From Acanthacorydalis orientalis (taxonomy: Eukaryota; Arthropoda; Insecta; Megaloptera; Corydalidae): 64,000 nt of DNA. A program made the position numbers and the translations under genes. The notes beneath the pieces are model-generated. The model did not search any database. It was not told the DNA's origin and saw nothing but the letters and a program-made list of their open reading frames with translations. The stretch covers positions 5,176,001-5,240,000 of the forward strand of contig CM068318.1 in NCBI GenBank assembly GCA_034766995.1. The letters run 5' to 3'. Shown one piece after another: positions 25,069 to 36,834 of the stretch; position 1 is the stretch's first letter, and each line of letters begins with the position of its first letter.

Positions 25069-27079
25069 TTGAAATGCGAACATTATGTTCTTATTTATTG
25101 TGTATTATGTACGATGTCTTTGAAACTGCGTTTTAATTACCCCATTCTATCCACTTCGTGACTTAAAAGCGATAAAAATTAATAAAGAAAAAAAATCTGG
25201 AAGTGATTATTTTGATACATTTCGGTCTCTTTACGTACATATTTTTTTATTTCCTTCGACTGTAAAACCGTTTAATGGCGAAACATAATGAAACTAAGTA
25301 ATAAACCACGATTAAACATTAAAAAGAACAAAAAAAAAATAATATCAAGATAATAATTTTATTCTTGTATAAATCAAAGCATTTTTTTCGTATCCGCCAT
25401 GTTGAAGCTTTTCTGATCGTAAAACAAAAAATATAGCGATATGAAAATAATAATTCCATTCAGAACTTTTTATGTTAATATACGTTTTTATGTAACAATA
25501 AACTCTTGAGAGCCAAATTAATATTTGTTAAGTGTACTAAATGGAAGAAGTTATCTGCGTTAATTTTTTATTTTCTCTACTTGAAGATTATAACCGGCTC
25601 ACTCTTTTTATATCGATATTAAAGCTCTAAAAGATGTGAATATGAAAAAAGTTTATAAAAAAAGTTAATTAAAAATATTTTATCGTGCCATTGGATTTTA
25701 TGATGTTGTAGAGGAGTTTTAATTATTTCAAATGTATTTATCAATATATATATATATATATATATATATCTGTGTGTGTGTATCCTTTTTAATTTCATTT
25801 TAAAATCATTACTTATTTGCTTGTAAAGAAACGACTTAATTTATGGAATATTTTAACATTTACTCTCAACAGTCAGCTTTTAACATGTCTTAAATATTGT
25901 AGTTTGTAAAACAATAGGTCAATTTTTTCTATAAGCAGCCTGTCATATTTTAAACAATAGTTTAAACGTAGATTAATTACTGTTTTATTTAAATTACATA
26001 AAGTTTCTTTCGGAAATAATAAATGATTAGAAATTATTATTAATGTTAACAAGCAGACTTTTAGTATTCATTTAATGTTCTTGAATATAAAGTGGTCAAT
26101 ATTCTTGGCCATTTGATTTTTTAATCAAAAAATAGTTTAATAACTATTTTGTATAACTATTTTTTTTAAATTATAACGATTTTTTTAAAAAAATATTTTT
26201 TTAACAAAAACTCTATTAATATATAAAAAAATATGTATAACTTTAGATAAAATGATTATTTTAGAAAAATAAACAATTTTTCATCAAATTTATATATTTT
26301 TTATAGAAAATATTACTGGTAACATCATTAATAGAATCAAGTTTTGCTACTGAATCTAAATTCACATTCACAAATGATACTCTTTCACGCACTACACATT
26401 TTTTCTAATCTTAAATAGTCAATTGTTGTTTATTAATTATTTTCATTTTTCTTGTGCATCTTCTAAGTGTCTAAGGATGCAGCAATGGGTATCAAAATGA
26501 TGAATAATTAATTATTGAACATTTTCTAACAAAAAATGTATGTTGTATTTTTTTAATCATAGAAAAAATCTTATGTAATTTCAAAATATTTCTGTCCTTA
26601 CTTTTTCTGGATAACAAATAAATTACGGTTAATAGTATAATAACAGTTGTAGAAGATAGAAATCGAAATATACTAGTAAAAGAAAAACAAATCTCCGAAA
26701 ACAATCAGAATGCAGAAAATTATTATAAAGAACGAAGATCAAAAAGAATTTCATGCAAAAAATCAAAATTTATACTTTGTGTATTTCTAACTTCTGTTGT
26801 TTCCAGTGAATCGCTTACTTAGGAATTTTCTACAAGTGTTTTCATCTCGAGACATTTTCAAGTAGCTTGTTGATATATTCTGCTGATATGAGTCTCAATA
26901 AGACCAAAATCGGCAGGATAATACACTTCATTGCAAAAACAAACAATTCTATATCTTTTTTTGTGATTCACTGTTTTGCGATTCAAAATGTTGATTGAAA
27001 TAATTTTTTTTAAAAAAATGCAGTTGTCAGTAATTAAAATTGTTTTTTAAAAAAATCCTTCATTAAAAATATACTAAAC

Positions 27080-27499
27080 CAGAGATGGGAGGAGAAACAT
27101 TTTCATGTTGCAAGTCAGTATTTATTTAGCTATAATTAAATAAGACCGCATTCAAGAAATTTCAATTAGATATACTTAAAAATAATAATTGTACATTATT
27201 TTTAGAAAATCCAACTACTATGTACTTAATAATTTCAAAAAATGGAAACTTAATTTGAAAGTTAACTAATCTTTCAATAACGTTGTTAGTGTATGTTTTT
27301 TGTTGGAAAGAATTTAAATATTTGGAAGTTTGCAATTTCAGTTGATCCTCTGGATGGGTATAAGGTCATTTGTGACCTTAATAAGTTTCACTTCCAAAAA
27401 AAAGGATTTGTTCTGTAAAATCTAGATTCAGTCAAAAGGCCACACTTAAAGCCCTAGAAAGCGACATGTAGTCTTAAGGCCACAGGTTTCCCACCCCTG
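27080..27499. mobile_element. Non-autonomous hAT element with perfect 8-bp target duplication
   Basis: Seen: left end CAGAGATGGGAGGAGAAACA; reverse complement of the right end CAGGGGTGGGAAACCTGTGG. The 8 bases TACTAAAC flank both sides exactly (27072-27079 and 27500-27507). Known: hAT transposons make 8-bp target duplications and many have CAGGGGTGGGAAAC-like ends; the internal aaggcca/gcaag words near the ends are also usual for this group. The 420-bp interior has no transposase frame, so it is a MITE or deletion derivative that moved with an enzyme made elsewhere. The left terminal repeat has drifted more than the right, yet the duplication is still perfect. Confidence 0.85.
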
Positions 27500-28351
27500 T
27501 ACTAAACGAATACTTATCCTTAAAAAATCAATGATAAAAAATCCGTATGATTGTAATCGCCAGGATATTCTAGGTTAATTAATAATTGTTCATTCGAAAT
27601 TAATATGAACTTTGCAAATCAATATACTCAGTATCTGTTTATTAAAAATACCATATTTTCGTACAGTATTCATCCAATTTAATTTTCATTGTAAGTAGCA
27701 AATCGATTATTATTTATTCCATTATTTTATCGTCCACTGCCGCAAAGTAGTAAACATCGAATGCGGACAACACGCATTATAAAATAAAACCGAACAAAAA
27801 AAAAGCAAACAAATATGTATTCAGAAATCAACTTCAATAAAAAATACGATGAATTATTTATACGCGAGCGATAAAACGGCTGTAACTTTTAAAAATGTAT
27901 AGCATTACGTTTACTGATAAAGAAAAACTGTTCGACGGTGCGCAGATTCGTATTCAGAATCAAAAATTAAAAACGCCGATGAAAAAAAGAACACGCCGAT
28001 CATAAGTTGAAATCGTCTATTCAATAATGCACGTTCCTCCTCCCTTCGTCATTATAAATAAATCATTGTGTTATCTGGCGATAACCCCGTTTACTCATCA
28101 CCGATTGTGATTCGCACGATCCTAGAATAATTACAAACGGATTCATATTTTAGAATTTTCTTCGACTGTATCGATTTTTCAGAAACGTTATTCACAATGA
28201 ATATTTTATTAGTTTCAAGTCGATTTCGGTTGTATAAAAAGTCAATGCATACCCTTATCGATTAAGTTTGTAATAAATTATTCGTTTGAATTCGATGAAA
28301 CCACCGTTGAGTTTGAACTTTATGCTAACGAGCATACAAGAAACTCATACT

Positions 28352-28387
<36 letters not shown>
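28352..28387. repeat. (TA)n-(GA)n compound microsatellite
   Basis: TA repeats switch directly to about ten AG units. Confidence 0.95.
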
Positions 28388-28389
<2 letters not shown>

Positions 28390-28886
28390 TTTTTTTAGAA
28401 AAAATCAGAAAATAATGAATCATGAAAAAAAGATCAAGTTAATGAGTTTAGAATAGATTCCATATCATAAATAATTATACGAATAATCTATCGTTTCAAA
28501 CACTGAAACTGTCGATTGACGTCATCGGTATTTTATTTAATTCGTAATTGAAAAAATAAGTACTAAGAATATATATTAATCATTAAAAACGTGGTAAACT
28601 TTTTCCGAGTTCTTAACTGTTAATAAACTCATAAACAAGTTTTTTTTTCTAATTTATAAACTGAACAAAAATTAATTGTTTAACTCGGGTTGTATACTTT
28701 ATGTTTACGAAATATTAATAACAAGCAACCTTCACACGAACTCAGTACCTTTTCATAGACCGAAAGTTATGAAGAGTTTGTATTCATTCGACAGTTCGAC
28801 AACTTTTCTTACTCTTTTGATATGTTGTCTTTTATAATAAATATGATTTCTTAATTGAAATTGAAACAGGTGTATCTATAGACTTT

Positions 28887-28888
<2 letters not shown>

Positions 28889-28957
<69 letters not shown>
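28889..28957. repeat. (TA)n microsatellite, about 69 bp
   Basis: Perfect TA tract. Confidence 0.97.
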
Positions 28958-28959
<2 letters not shown>

Positions 28960-29169
28960 AAGAGTTAACATTAATCAATTTTTGACCATTTTGAATATTT
29001 TCACTTTTTATTTGATTAACACATTGGCGCAAATCACTAATCTATTTTATCAGCATGTTATTTTATAAAAAAAGTATGTAAATACTAAATTTTAAATACA
29101 TTATTCTTTTAATTCTCTGAACATGAACAGCTTTTAGGCATTAGTAATGATATTAAAAATTTATTAGAG

Positions 29170-29626
29170 GATTATAGGATTACGTTATTTTAGGATTTTT
29201 AGCCAACGTTAACATTTAAATACACTATATACACTATATATTGACCAAGCAGTTGCAATAACGTCACAAAACAGTAGTGAACACGATATTGTCAGAAAAG
29301 TATCTTATTTAGCACTGCATACTTTTCGTATTCCAGTTGAAAAAAGCCGCGGAAATGATTTGTTCAGCATTGGGGAAGGTTTTGTGACGCATAAAATATG
29401 CAAAAAATGCTCAAACAGTGTAAGAGGTACGAAAATGCATTACGAATTCATCGATTCAAAGCGGTTATCTTCTTTCGACAGGGCATTTTCTCAGTTACCC
29501 GACAGATCGGGCAAAGTTTTATAAAATAACGGGAGATATTTTGAAGACTGAAATGTATTCCATTTTTCTGTAAACATTCATTTTCTATTAAAAAAAAAAC
29601 GGCATCGATTTAATTTGTACAGCTAA
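29170..29626 (+). mobile_element. Non-autonomous mariner-like element, copy C
   Basis: Follows copy A from the ttattttaggattttta word onward: tatattgaccaagcagttg, acgtcacaaaacagta, acttttcgtattccagttgaa, gttttgtgacgcataaaat, aattcatcgattcaaagcgg, and the end cgatttaatttgtacagctaa. In one frame the 3' part reads LPDRSGKVL-stop-NNGRYFED-stop, a clear mariner C-terminus. The 5' terminal repeat is not recognisable, so its left boundary is approximate. Confidence 0.7.
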
Positions 29627-30273
29627 TCTTTATAAAAATGATATTTTGTTTATGCAAATAGCAATCTGAATGAAAGTTTATTAGTGTTTATTAGACAGGT
29701 TTTAATAAAACCGTTCCGGGAAAAAAAGGAAAAAGAACGTTTCGAAAGGAATATAGAAATATTTAAAATAGCGTTAGTATATAAAAACCATCGCGAACGT
29801 ACTTGAACTCAATTTCATTATAATAAACAGAACATCAATATGTAGTAAAGATACGAACGTACAAAAGTAACAACGACGCTCGGTTTGGGATCTTATACAA
29901 ACACACATTTTCCGATATCGGCTGCTTATCCTTCAAACTATAATATTTCAGAACGGCACGCCTTAAATGTGTTTGTAACAGAACTATGTAAATGATGTTA
30001 TCAATATGTAATAAAAGAAAAATTCAGATCATAGTACATGCTATCCATTTTTTTATTATCAGACAGGAAAATTTTCTTAAGTATTCTACAGTGTAAAGTA
30101 CAAATAATAAAATTCATGCTGAACTCGGCGCTAATACGCAATCGACATTTTTATGACTTAAGTCGATTTTGAATAACTGATTTTCACTCGAGCCAACTTT
30201 TATGTCTATCACAAACATAAATTACATACCCATTGAAATCAGCTAACAAAACATGTACATACCTACACATATA

Positions 30274-30344
<71 letters not shown>

Positions 30345-30951
30345 TCGATCTTTTCCATTTACTTGTCTTACATACATATCACTGGAATGCCTCTACGTTG
30401 TATTTTGTACGTACGTACAGCATCCAGTGTAAAAATAACATATAAAACAGATATTTTATATTCACGTAACACACGAATTTTATTCGTCGCTTCCCCACTT
30501 TATACTTTTTATAGATACTAAACCGTACGTGAGCGTGCTATTTGAAAAGTTTAGGAATATTTTTTTGACGAAAATGAATTCACAAATACACGTCAGTATT
30601 TATCTTTACTGCAGTCACTTGTGAAATGTTCCCTTTTATGTACGAATTAAATTATGGCATTATTATCCGACTAAACGGTATTAATTCCTTTCAGAAAAAA
30701 ATTTACTACGTATGATTCATGACGGTATTTATTAAACGGTATTTAAACAGTTTCTTTTTGCACGGATACGCACGTGAACAAGTTACAGATCGTTTTATTT
30801 ATTTAAAAGAACAGATTTTTTTTCGAGTAAAAGCGTTTATCACAGTTCAATCTTTGTACGTTTTTCTTCTTCGCGAACATTGAATCTAAAGCGAAACAAT
30901 TTAATATTGTATCGTATTATTTAACTGAAGATAATAATAAAAAGTTTCATG
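29627..30951. other. AT-rich presumed intron, no gene seen
   Basis: Contains the (TA)n-(TATG)n compound tract at 30276-30344. Open frames crossing it are simple-repeat translations. Nothing else recognised. Confidence 0.5.
30276..30344. repeat. (TA)n then (TATG)n compound microsatellite
   Basis: About 57 bp of TA followed by TATGTATGTATG. Confidence 0.95.
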
Positions 30952-30955
30952 TTAA

Positions 30956-31940
30956 CATTCGTCCATCCCTCGGGTCTATTTCGACCGAAAGGAAAATTTC
31001 CTCACAAAATATCTTCAAAAATATAAACAATACAAATGTGTAGTCTACTGACTTGTTCTAATAAAATAATTCACAAAAATTCAATAAATTATGATTAACC
31101 TTTACACCGCTATAAAATAAGTAACACTATATATCCTTATGTCTTAAATGACCCACATCAATTTCTAATACTTAATTTGCTGTTATCTATATTATTTTGA
31201 ATGTAAAATACATAATGAAGTGTGTTATCCTTCAAAATACCTTACATAAATGAGTTTACAAGTGAGACCGAGAAAAATCCGCAAATAATTTTAGATTATA
31301 ACAAGACCAAAGGTGGTGTTGATACAATTGATAAAAAGATATCTTATTACACTTGTAAAAGGAAAACAAACAGTTGGTCAGTTGTTGTGTTCTCCAACAT
31401 ATTAGACGTGTCTGTGAACAATGCATTTGTGTTTTTCACTAGCGTTTTCCCGGATTGGAACATCAATAAACATCAGAGACGACGGCTCTTTATCAAAACG
31501 CTGGGTGATTCTTTGATAAAAGAACATGTGTCTATGAGAGTTCGTCCTCCACGGTCTCTAAACTGTCAAAATTTAATAGCTTTCCGTACAGCATCTAACA
31601 CAAAACACTCTTCACCGACGACTTTATAAGTGAGCGTACTGATAAAAAAGGGCAGCTACAGTTTTTGCCAAAAGTCGGACAACAAGCATACATCAAAGTG
31701 CAAACTTTATAACAAATGTATCTGCAAAACTCATACCAAATCTGTGTGTCTGCAGTAATTAAAGTGTTTATGTATTCAATTTGTTTTTTCTTCTATTGAA
31801 TTGGTTTTTATTTTGTTTTAATTTGAATTAAACCAGAAATTTAAAAAAAAATAAAATATTGATTTTTATATAGATTCATATATGGGTCTATTTTGTTCTC
31901 AGTGACTTTAGTGTTACTTATTTTAAGGGACGGACAAAGG
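30956..31940 (+). mobile_element. Internally deleted piggyBac-like transposon flanked by TTAA
   Basis: Seen: TTAA lies at both edges (30952-30955 and 31941-31944). The left end reads CATTCGTCCATCCCT and the reverse complement of the right end reads CCTTTGTCCGTCCCT, an imperfect inverted repeat of about 15 bp. A second shared word, GGGTCTATTTYGWYC, lies inside both ends in the same (direct) orientation (about 30976 and 31884). A transposase C-terminal region lies between (31222-31758). Known: piggyBac elements target TTAA and duplicate it. Full elements are about 2.4 kb or more, so the 985 bp here means loss of the 5' two-thirds of the gene. Confidence 0.87.
31222..31758 (+). pseudogene. piggyBac-like transposase, C-terminal DDE and Cys-rich region (truncated)
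   Basis: Seen: 135 open codons, then an in-frame TAA (31627-31629), then 42 further codons in the same frame to TAA at 31756. The first open codon is GTG. Around codons 21-45 the residues ILDYNKTKGGVDTIDKKISY match the most conserved block of piggyBac transposases, with the Asp residues of GGVD and TID (codons 34 and 37), corresponding to the last catalytic Asp and its neighbour, both kept. CKRKTNSWSVVVFSNILDVS follows and also fits the family. After the stop, SFCQKSDNKHTSKC ... KCICKTH gives the Cys/His-rich zinc-binding tail. Inferred: a pseudogene lacking the N-terminal two-thirds, with one nonsense mutation before the tail. The remaining frame is surprisingly intact, suggesting moderate age. 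Confidence 0.87.
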
Positions 31941-32031
31941 TTAAACTAATAGACAAGAACAGATTGTTAATAGAGGATTTTCGTTAAAAAAAATATAACT
32001 TAAAGTTAATATATTTAAGTTCTTAATTCTA

Positions 32032-32400
32032 TTATGTGTACAAATTAATTCGGTGTTTTTTTATATAAAATGAATGTTTATGGAAAAATAAAAACATTTC
32101 AATATTAAAAATATCTCCCATTATTTTATATAACATTCTTCCATCTAACGAATAGCTTCTCGAAAAAAGATATCGGTTTTGAGTCAATGCACTTTCGGAC
32201 CTCTTCCACTATTTTAGCATTTTTTAAATCCTTTTGGAGTGGAGAATTTCGACAAAACGAAAGAAAACTGTTTGTTTTGTTTTGAGTTTTAAATTTATAA
32301 ATTGCACATCTCAAGTCAGTGTTTAAATAATTGGAAACGATTCGAAAATAATTCAAAAGGTTAGTAAAATAAAACAAATTTCAAAACAGTGTTCTACTAA
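32032..32400 (-). mobile_element. Mariner-like element, copy G (minus strand, with transposase C-terminus)
   Basis: The right-hand family end appears inverted here: TTATGTGTACAAATTAATTC then GGTG, preceded by TA (32030-32031). Going left to right this is the reverse of the 3' halves of copies A-F. A minus-strand frame (32126-32377) reads LKNAKIVEEVRKCIDSKPIS then FFEKLFVRWKNVI, which fits the mariner C-terminal pattern TVEEV-x-K-x-I-D-SKP-x-FF-x-GI-x-L-P-RW-KVI. It is the clearest coding evidence for the family, although LFVRW shows a small deletion. The left boundary is uncertain. Confidence 0.65.
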
Positions 32401-33542
32401 ATAACTTCGTGGGTATTTAGCTGAGAGGAAATTAATCAAAGAATAGTTCTCAGACTTATATAAATATTAAAGCAGGGTAGAAATTTTCCAAAAAGGTAAG
32501 AGTAAATATTAAATTGTTCGTGAAGACATAACATTTTAGAACAAATTGCAATAATATATTCTATATGTATTCTTCTATATCTGACAACAGTAAGAAATTA
32601 AAATGAATAATGTACAACATATAGTTCTATTCCAAAGAAAGCCCTAACCTGATTCATCCTAATCGTGAATTTCTATCATTTTATAATCTTTATGCTACAC
32701 TCATAGAACATCCACACACATAATTAATTATATTCATATGTTCCTGATAGGATATGCTCTTTATCATTTCAAATCCGACCCTAATTTTACCACACCGTCA
32801 TCTGATGAAAACCCTTTCACATCAAAAACAATCCATTTAAAATCCGCGTTAAAGTATTATGTAATCCGTCTGTCATTTCACAAATGATGTTAATTATCGC
32901 CGTAATAATATCGCATTATGTAGATTTTAATAATTAACTATTAAATTGATGACGTATCTTCATTCGGCTGATCGATGTGACAAGAATCATTCAATGTGTA
33001 AACTAATCATATTAGTGTATCTCACAATTAGTTGCAAATATAATTTACAGGGAACGCTGCACGCTAATACATTTAACACCCGAAGCAAATGATATATCTA
33101 TGAATATTGATTTAACATTGGCTTTAATCTGTAGCTGATTACGTGTATTCAAATTAAATTTACTTACATGCATGTATTTTCCTTATGGTATCTTGGTTAC
33201 AAATCATATGCAAATTACGGTTCCGTACCGTGTGTCTGTACTCTGTACATTTTGTACGGTTCGGCTGTTTGTGTTTTGTGAAAATGTGTACGCATATTAA
33301 TTTTTCAGTATTTTTTTTAATCGCAAATATATACAAAGTCACAAGCACGTATTTATATCGTATACTTAACGGAAAAATATCGTATAGGTATGATGGTTGT
33401 GCCAAATATTCTCTGCCGAACATGTTTGCGCTTGCTCGAACATGACGAAACTGTGCAGTGTAGTAGATTCGAATGTTAGTAGCGTTCGGTAAAAATTTCA
33501 AGATTATAAGTTGATCAGTTGTACAGTGACACAGCGATAAGA
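32401..33542. other. AT-rich presumed intron, no gene seen
   Basis: Two overlapping antisense open frames at about 33160-33501 (113 and 86 codons) have no recognisable motif and mutually exclusive readings. I treat both as chance. Confidence 0.45.
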
Positions 33543-33605
33543 GTGTGGTGTTATAAATCCCTCCTACTAAAATGACGAGTTCAGCTCATATCATGTCATA
33601 CAACA

Positions 33606-34047
33606 TTGTTGCATAACGTTCTAAATAATATTCGAAGTAAACGGCGTGGAAAACTAACAAAAAGGGTGCGCTTGTTGAACAACAATGCACCAGTTCACAC
33701 CGCTACGTTTTCTCGAGCTGGTATTCGGGATTTTGGCTTCCAAGAATTTGATCACCCACTCTACAATCTCGACAGGGCGCTTATCGATTATTACCGTTTT
33801 GGTAACTAGAAAAAAGATTTAAGTATACGGCACTTTAATGATAATGAACTGGAAGCAACGATAACTGACTATTTTGACACGAAATAGAAAGATTTATTGC
33901 ATAAAGGTATATAATTGTTAATTAACCGCTATAAAAATGTATTGATGTTAAAGGAGATTATATAGAAAACTATTGTGGTAAAATCATATTTCTTTGTTTC
34001 TTTTCATTCCTTTCTATCTAGGCCGAGAATATCAGGCGCTACCCTTG
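33606..34047 (+). pseudogene. Mariner transposase, C-terminal catalytic half, plus 3' element end
   Basis: Seen: from 33606 the frame reads LHNVLNNIRSKRRGKLTKRV, then LLNNNAPVHTATFSRAGI, then FDHPLYNLDRALIDYYRFGN. After a stop at 33807 the same frame continues KKDLSIRHFNDNELEATITD YFDTK. Further stops follow at 33885 and 33912, and a frameshift near 33937 leads to CIDVKGDYIE. Known: mariner transposases read LLHDNAPVHT, the third catalytic Asp in PDLAPSDYYLF, and end with KCID-x-GDYIEK, so the identity is clear. The second catalytic Asp is Asn here (LNNNAP), while the DYY Asp is kept. The 3' end ggccgagaatatcaggcgct then acccttg, followed by TA (34048-34049), fits a mariner terminal repeat. 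The 5' half and left end are missing. Confidence 0.82.
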
Positions 34048-34049
34048 TA

Positions 34050-36039
34050 AGATACAAGCGACTAAATATCGATATTTATTACTATTGTTCATTGTTTAAT
34101 ATTATTTCTCCACATTTACAACTACATTATTTTTTCAGACGGAAAATTATTAACATAATAGTAGAATTAACATATATTTGAGAAAAGGAATATAATCAGG
34201 TTATATATGTTCTTGTGTTCCTCTCATAAATTCAGTTACATAATTGAATAAACAATATATAATAAATGTACAGTTTTTGAAGGTCGAAACGCGCTAATCT
34301 CACATCTCGTAATGTGTGTGAGTGTACGGTGCGTGTCAAGAAGTCGACCTCTAAGTCACCAACGAATCAGGGAACCATTAGACCCGCATTTCATGAAAAG
34401 TTTATGAGACGATATGTAGTGTGGCGCTGGCCGATGGCGCTCCAGTTGTACACTTCGATTAAATGTTAATGCTTTACAGGGATTCAACGGTACACTCATT
34501 CATTCCGTACGACGAATGGTGCAATAAAATGATCTTTTCTAAACTTTTTTCTTCGTATATCTTCCATTTTAGAGTTGTTTTTTTTTCTCGGTCTTGAATA
34601 ATTGTTACGGTATGTAGGAAATCATCCGTTTTGTTTCGGTTAGTGATTATTTAATAAATTAATTGTTCGAGTACATTTTATTTTGATGACCTGGTTGTGG
34701 AATTCATTATTCAATAAAATAAAATTATCTAGAAAATTTCTACTGGGAAATTGTTGGATTCAAATATACAGAGGTTAAGGTTCGTAGACTATATAAATCG
34801 TTATTTGACTTTGGTAAGGATCTTTATTTTTAGAACTGTATTAAATATTTAACTTTCAATTATTTTGTATGAGTTTAGTATTTTAAGCACCACGATAATT
34901 TTCAGTAGACAAAAACAAGTTAGTTCTAAAAATCAAAACTGATTATATACTAATGCCCGCATTCTTTTTAATTTATGTATGAAGAATATTACTCTTGTGG
35001 TATTTGGAATATTATTTTTATGATAAAGAATACTGCTAGATTTTTTATAATTTTCTCACACAGTAAATTCTAAAAAAATTGGACACTGGAGGGAATGAAA
35101 CACATACATTAAATGACTAATAAATACACTCATTAAATGATTAATAATATTTTACTGAACATTTTTGATCAGAAAAATGTTTGTTGTTGTGGAGTAAACA
35201 AACAATCTGTGAAAGATTCTAAGAAAATATATTAACTATCCGTTGAAGTAAATAAGGACAACAGTCAAAAGCTTACTGTTCCATGTTTCAAAATATGTTC
35301 TTAGTGTTTTAGATTATTTAGCTATTAATAATTACTTTTATAATTATGTTCGGTTTTATTTTTGCTAACATATATTTTTTACATATATTTTGTGATGTAT
35401 TCCTACAAAAACTTGTCATTTTTTCTTGTTGTATTTATGTTTACTACTGTGTCCATTGTTTTAGTACTTTTTGGATGTTTTATACATCACATCTTCACTC
35501 AAAGCTGAACAAATTATATCCACGGCTTCGGCAACTTTTTTTTCAAGTGGAATGCGAAAAGTTACAATTCCTAATATGCTGCTTTTCCGATACCATCGTA
35601 TTCAATACTGTTTTATGATGTTAAGTTATCTTTTTGGCCAAGATATACAGTGTTTTTTAATGTTAAGTTTGGAATTTCAAACTCCTAAAAGGACGAGAAA
35701 ATATTTTAATCTAAAGTCATGATTGTTTCAATGTAAAGACATTGAATTAATTTTTACTGAAAAAACAATTTGTTTTTTATTCCAGTCTTTTTTTATAAGT
35801 GATTAAATTATCAAGTCTTAGAAATCGTCATATTTAATTTGATTTTCTTGTGAACCTGAATTGATCCTTCGACATCTTCTTCAGAAAACAATAATATTGA
35901 TGTGACGAAATCGATATTGACTGAAAAATCTCTCAATTACAATCTACATATATTCCGAACAGGACAATAGACTTAATCGTTAACAGATTGTACATCCCTC
36001 TTTGAACTACCATAACTAACTTTGCCATGAATGGAATAG
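34050..36039. other. AT-rich presumed intron, no gene seen
   Basis: A less AT-rich patch at about 34270-34510 shows no open frame with splice sites. At about 35147-35200 a stretch (aatattttactgaacatttttgatcagaa) resembles 17985-18040, suggesting a diverged shared repeat. Two overlapping frames at 35346-35722 have no recognised domain. Confidence 0.45.
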
Positions 36040-36370
36040 CACACGGTTCGGGAGACAACGGTCGTCCTGTGTCTGTGCCACAGTGCGCCGTGTCCTCCAG
36101 ATCTGTGTGTAGTGTACGAACATGCGAGAGCACGTTGCATTACACCGTGTTCACTCGGACAGCGGTTCCAACCTGGCAACTATAATCTGCATAATGGCTT
36201 GTGAATATATCTAGCGTCGGGAGTCCGTCGAGACTTCTGTGTAACCTGACCGATAAATTATAGAGTAATGTCAGAACGCGGCCTTTAGAACCGTTACTAT
36301 ATACTGGGCACAGTCGCTGTTTTGTCTGTCCTTCGTCTTGATAATGATGGTGTTGGAGGTAACAAGTGCC
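36040..36370. other. GC-richer island of unknown role
   Basis: CpG-bearing sequence (for example cacagtgcgccgtgtcctcc near 36080) between AT-rich flanks. Minus-strand frames of 66-68 codons cross it in two overlapping readings, neither recognisable. A word tgatggtgttggag-gtaaca near 36346-36365 could be a splice donor, but no supporting coding sequence precedes it. Confidence 0.35.
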
Positions 36371-36741
36371 CCTCGCTATTCACTGCTGACATTGTAAAGT
36401 GCTTGTGCATTTATTAAAGATACAGCTATATTCGAATAATTACGGTGAAATATTCAAAGTAGCTCCTAAATACGTACTTTGATATAATGTATAGGTACAT
36501 AAATTTCGGAAAGTATTTATTCCACTCTAGTTTTCACTTTTTGTACAATTCAAACGTACAATCAAGCGGAATGGAAATTTATTTTATAACTTTTTTTTAT
36601 CACAAATCCATGAACTAAAATCACATTTCCTTAATTGACTATAAAACTTTTATACTACATTTTTATAGATTCGAATTAATTTCATTAATAACGTTCGCTA
36701 AACCATTAACATTTCTGTGAAATGTATTGCCTTTACTAATT

Positions 36742-36834
<93 letters not shown>

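Larger units (their letters stand above)
21109..27071. other. AT-rich presumed intron, no gene seen
   Basis: Contains (TA)n or compound tracts at 21965-21991, 23469-23582, 23689-23731, 25016-25058 and 25744-25785. A short CpG-bearing patch lies at about 23215-23300 (aggcggcgccgtgcaacgcc). The segment 24395-24900 is less repetitive and richer in C on the plus strand, possibly an old repeat, but I identify no protein in it. Open frames elsewhere are short and Leu/Ile/Phe-rich as expected of AT-rich noise. Confidence 0.5.
27508..29169. other. AT-rich presumed intron, no gene seen
   Basis: Contains a short (TA)n-(GA)n compound repeat at 28352-28387 and a long (TA)n tract at 28889-28957. No coding or RNA signal recognised. 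Confidence 0.5.

Noticed and set aside
33160..33501. 113-codon minus-strand frame and an overlapping 86-codon plus-strand frame
   Set aside because: Mutually exclusive readings without recognisable domains.
34478..34535. Possible exon after gctttacag
   Set aside because: Short frame ending in a stop with no donor and no similarity.
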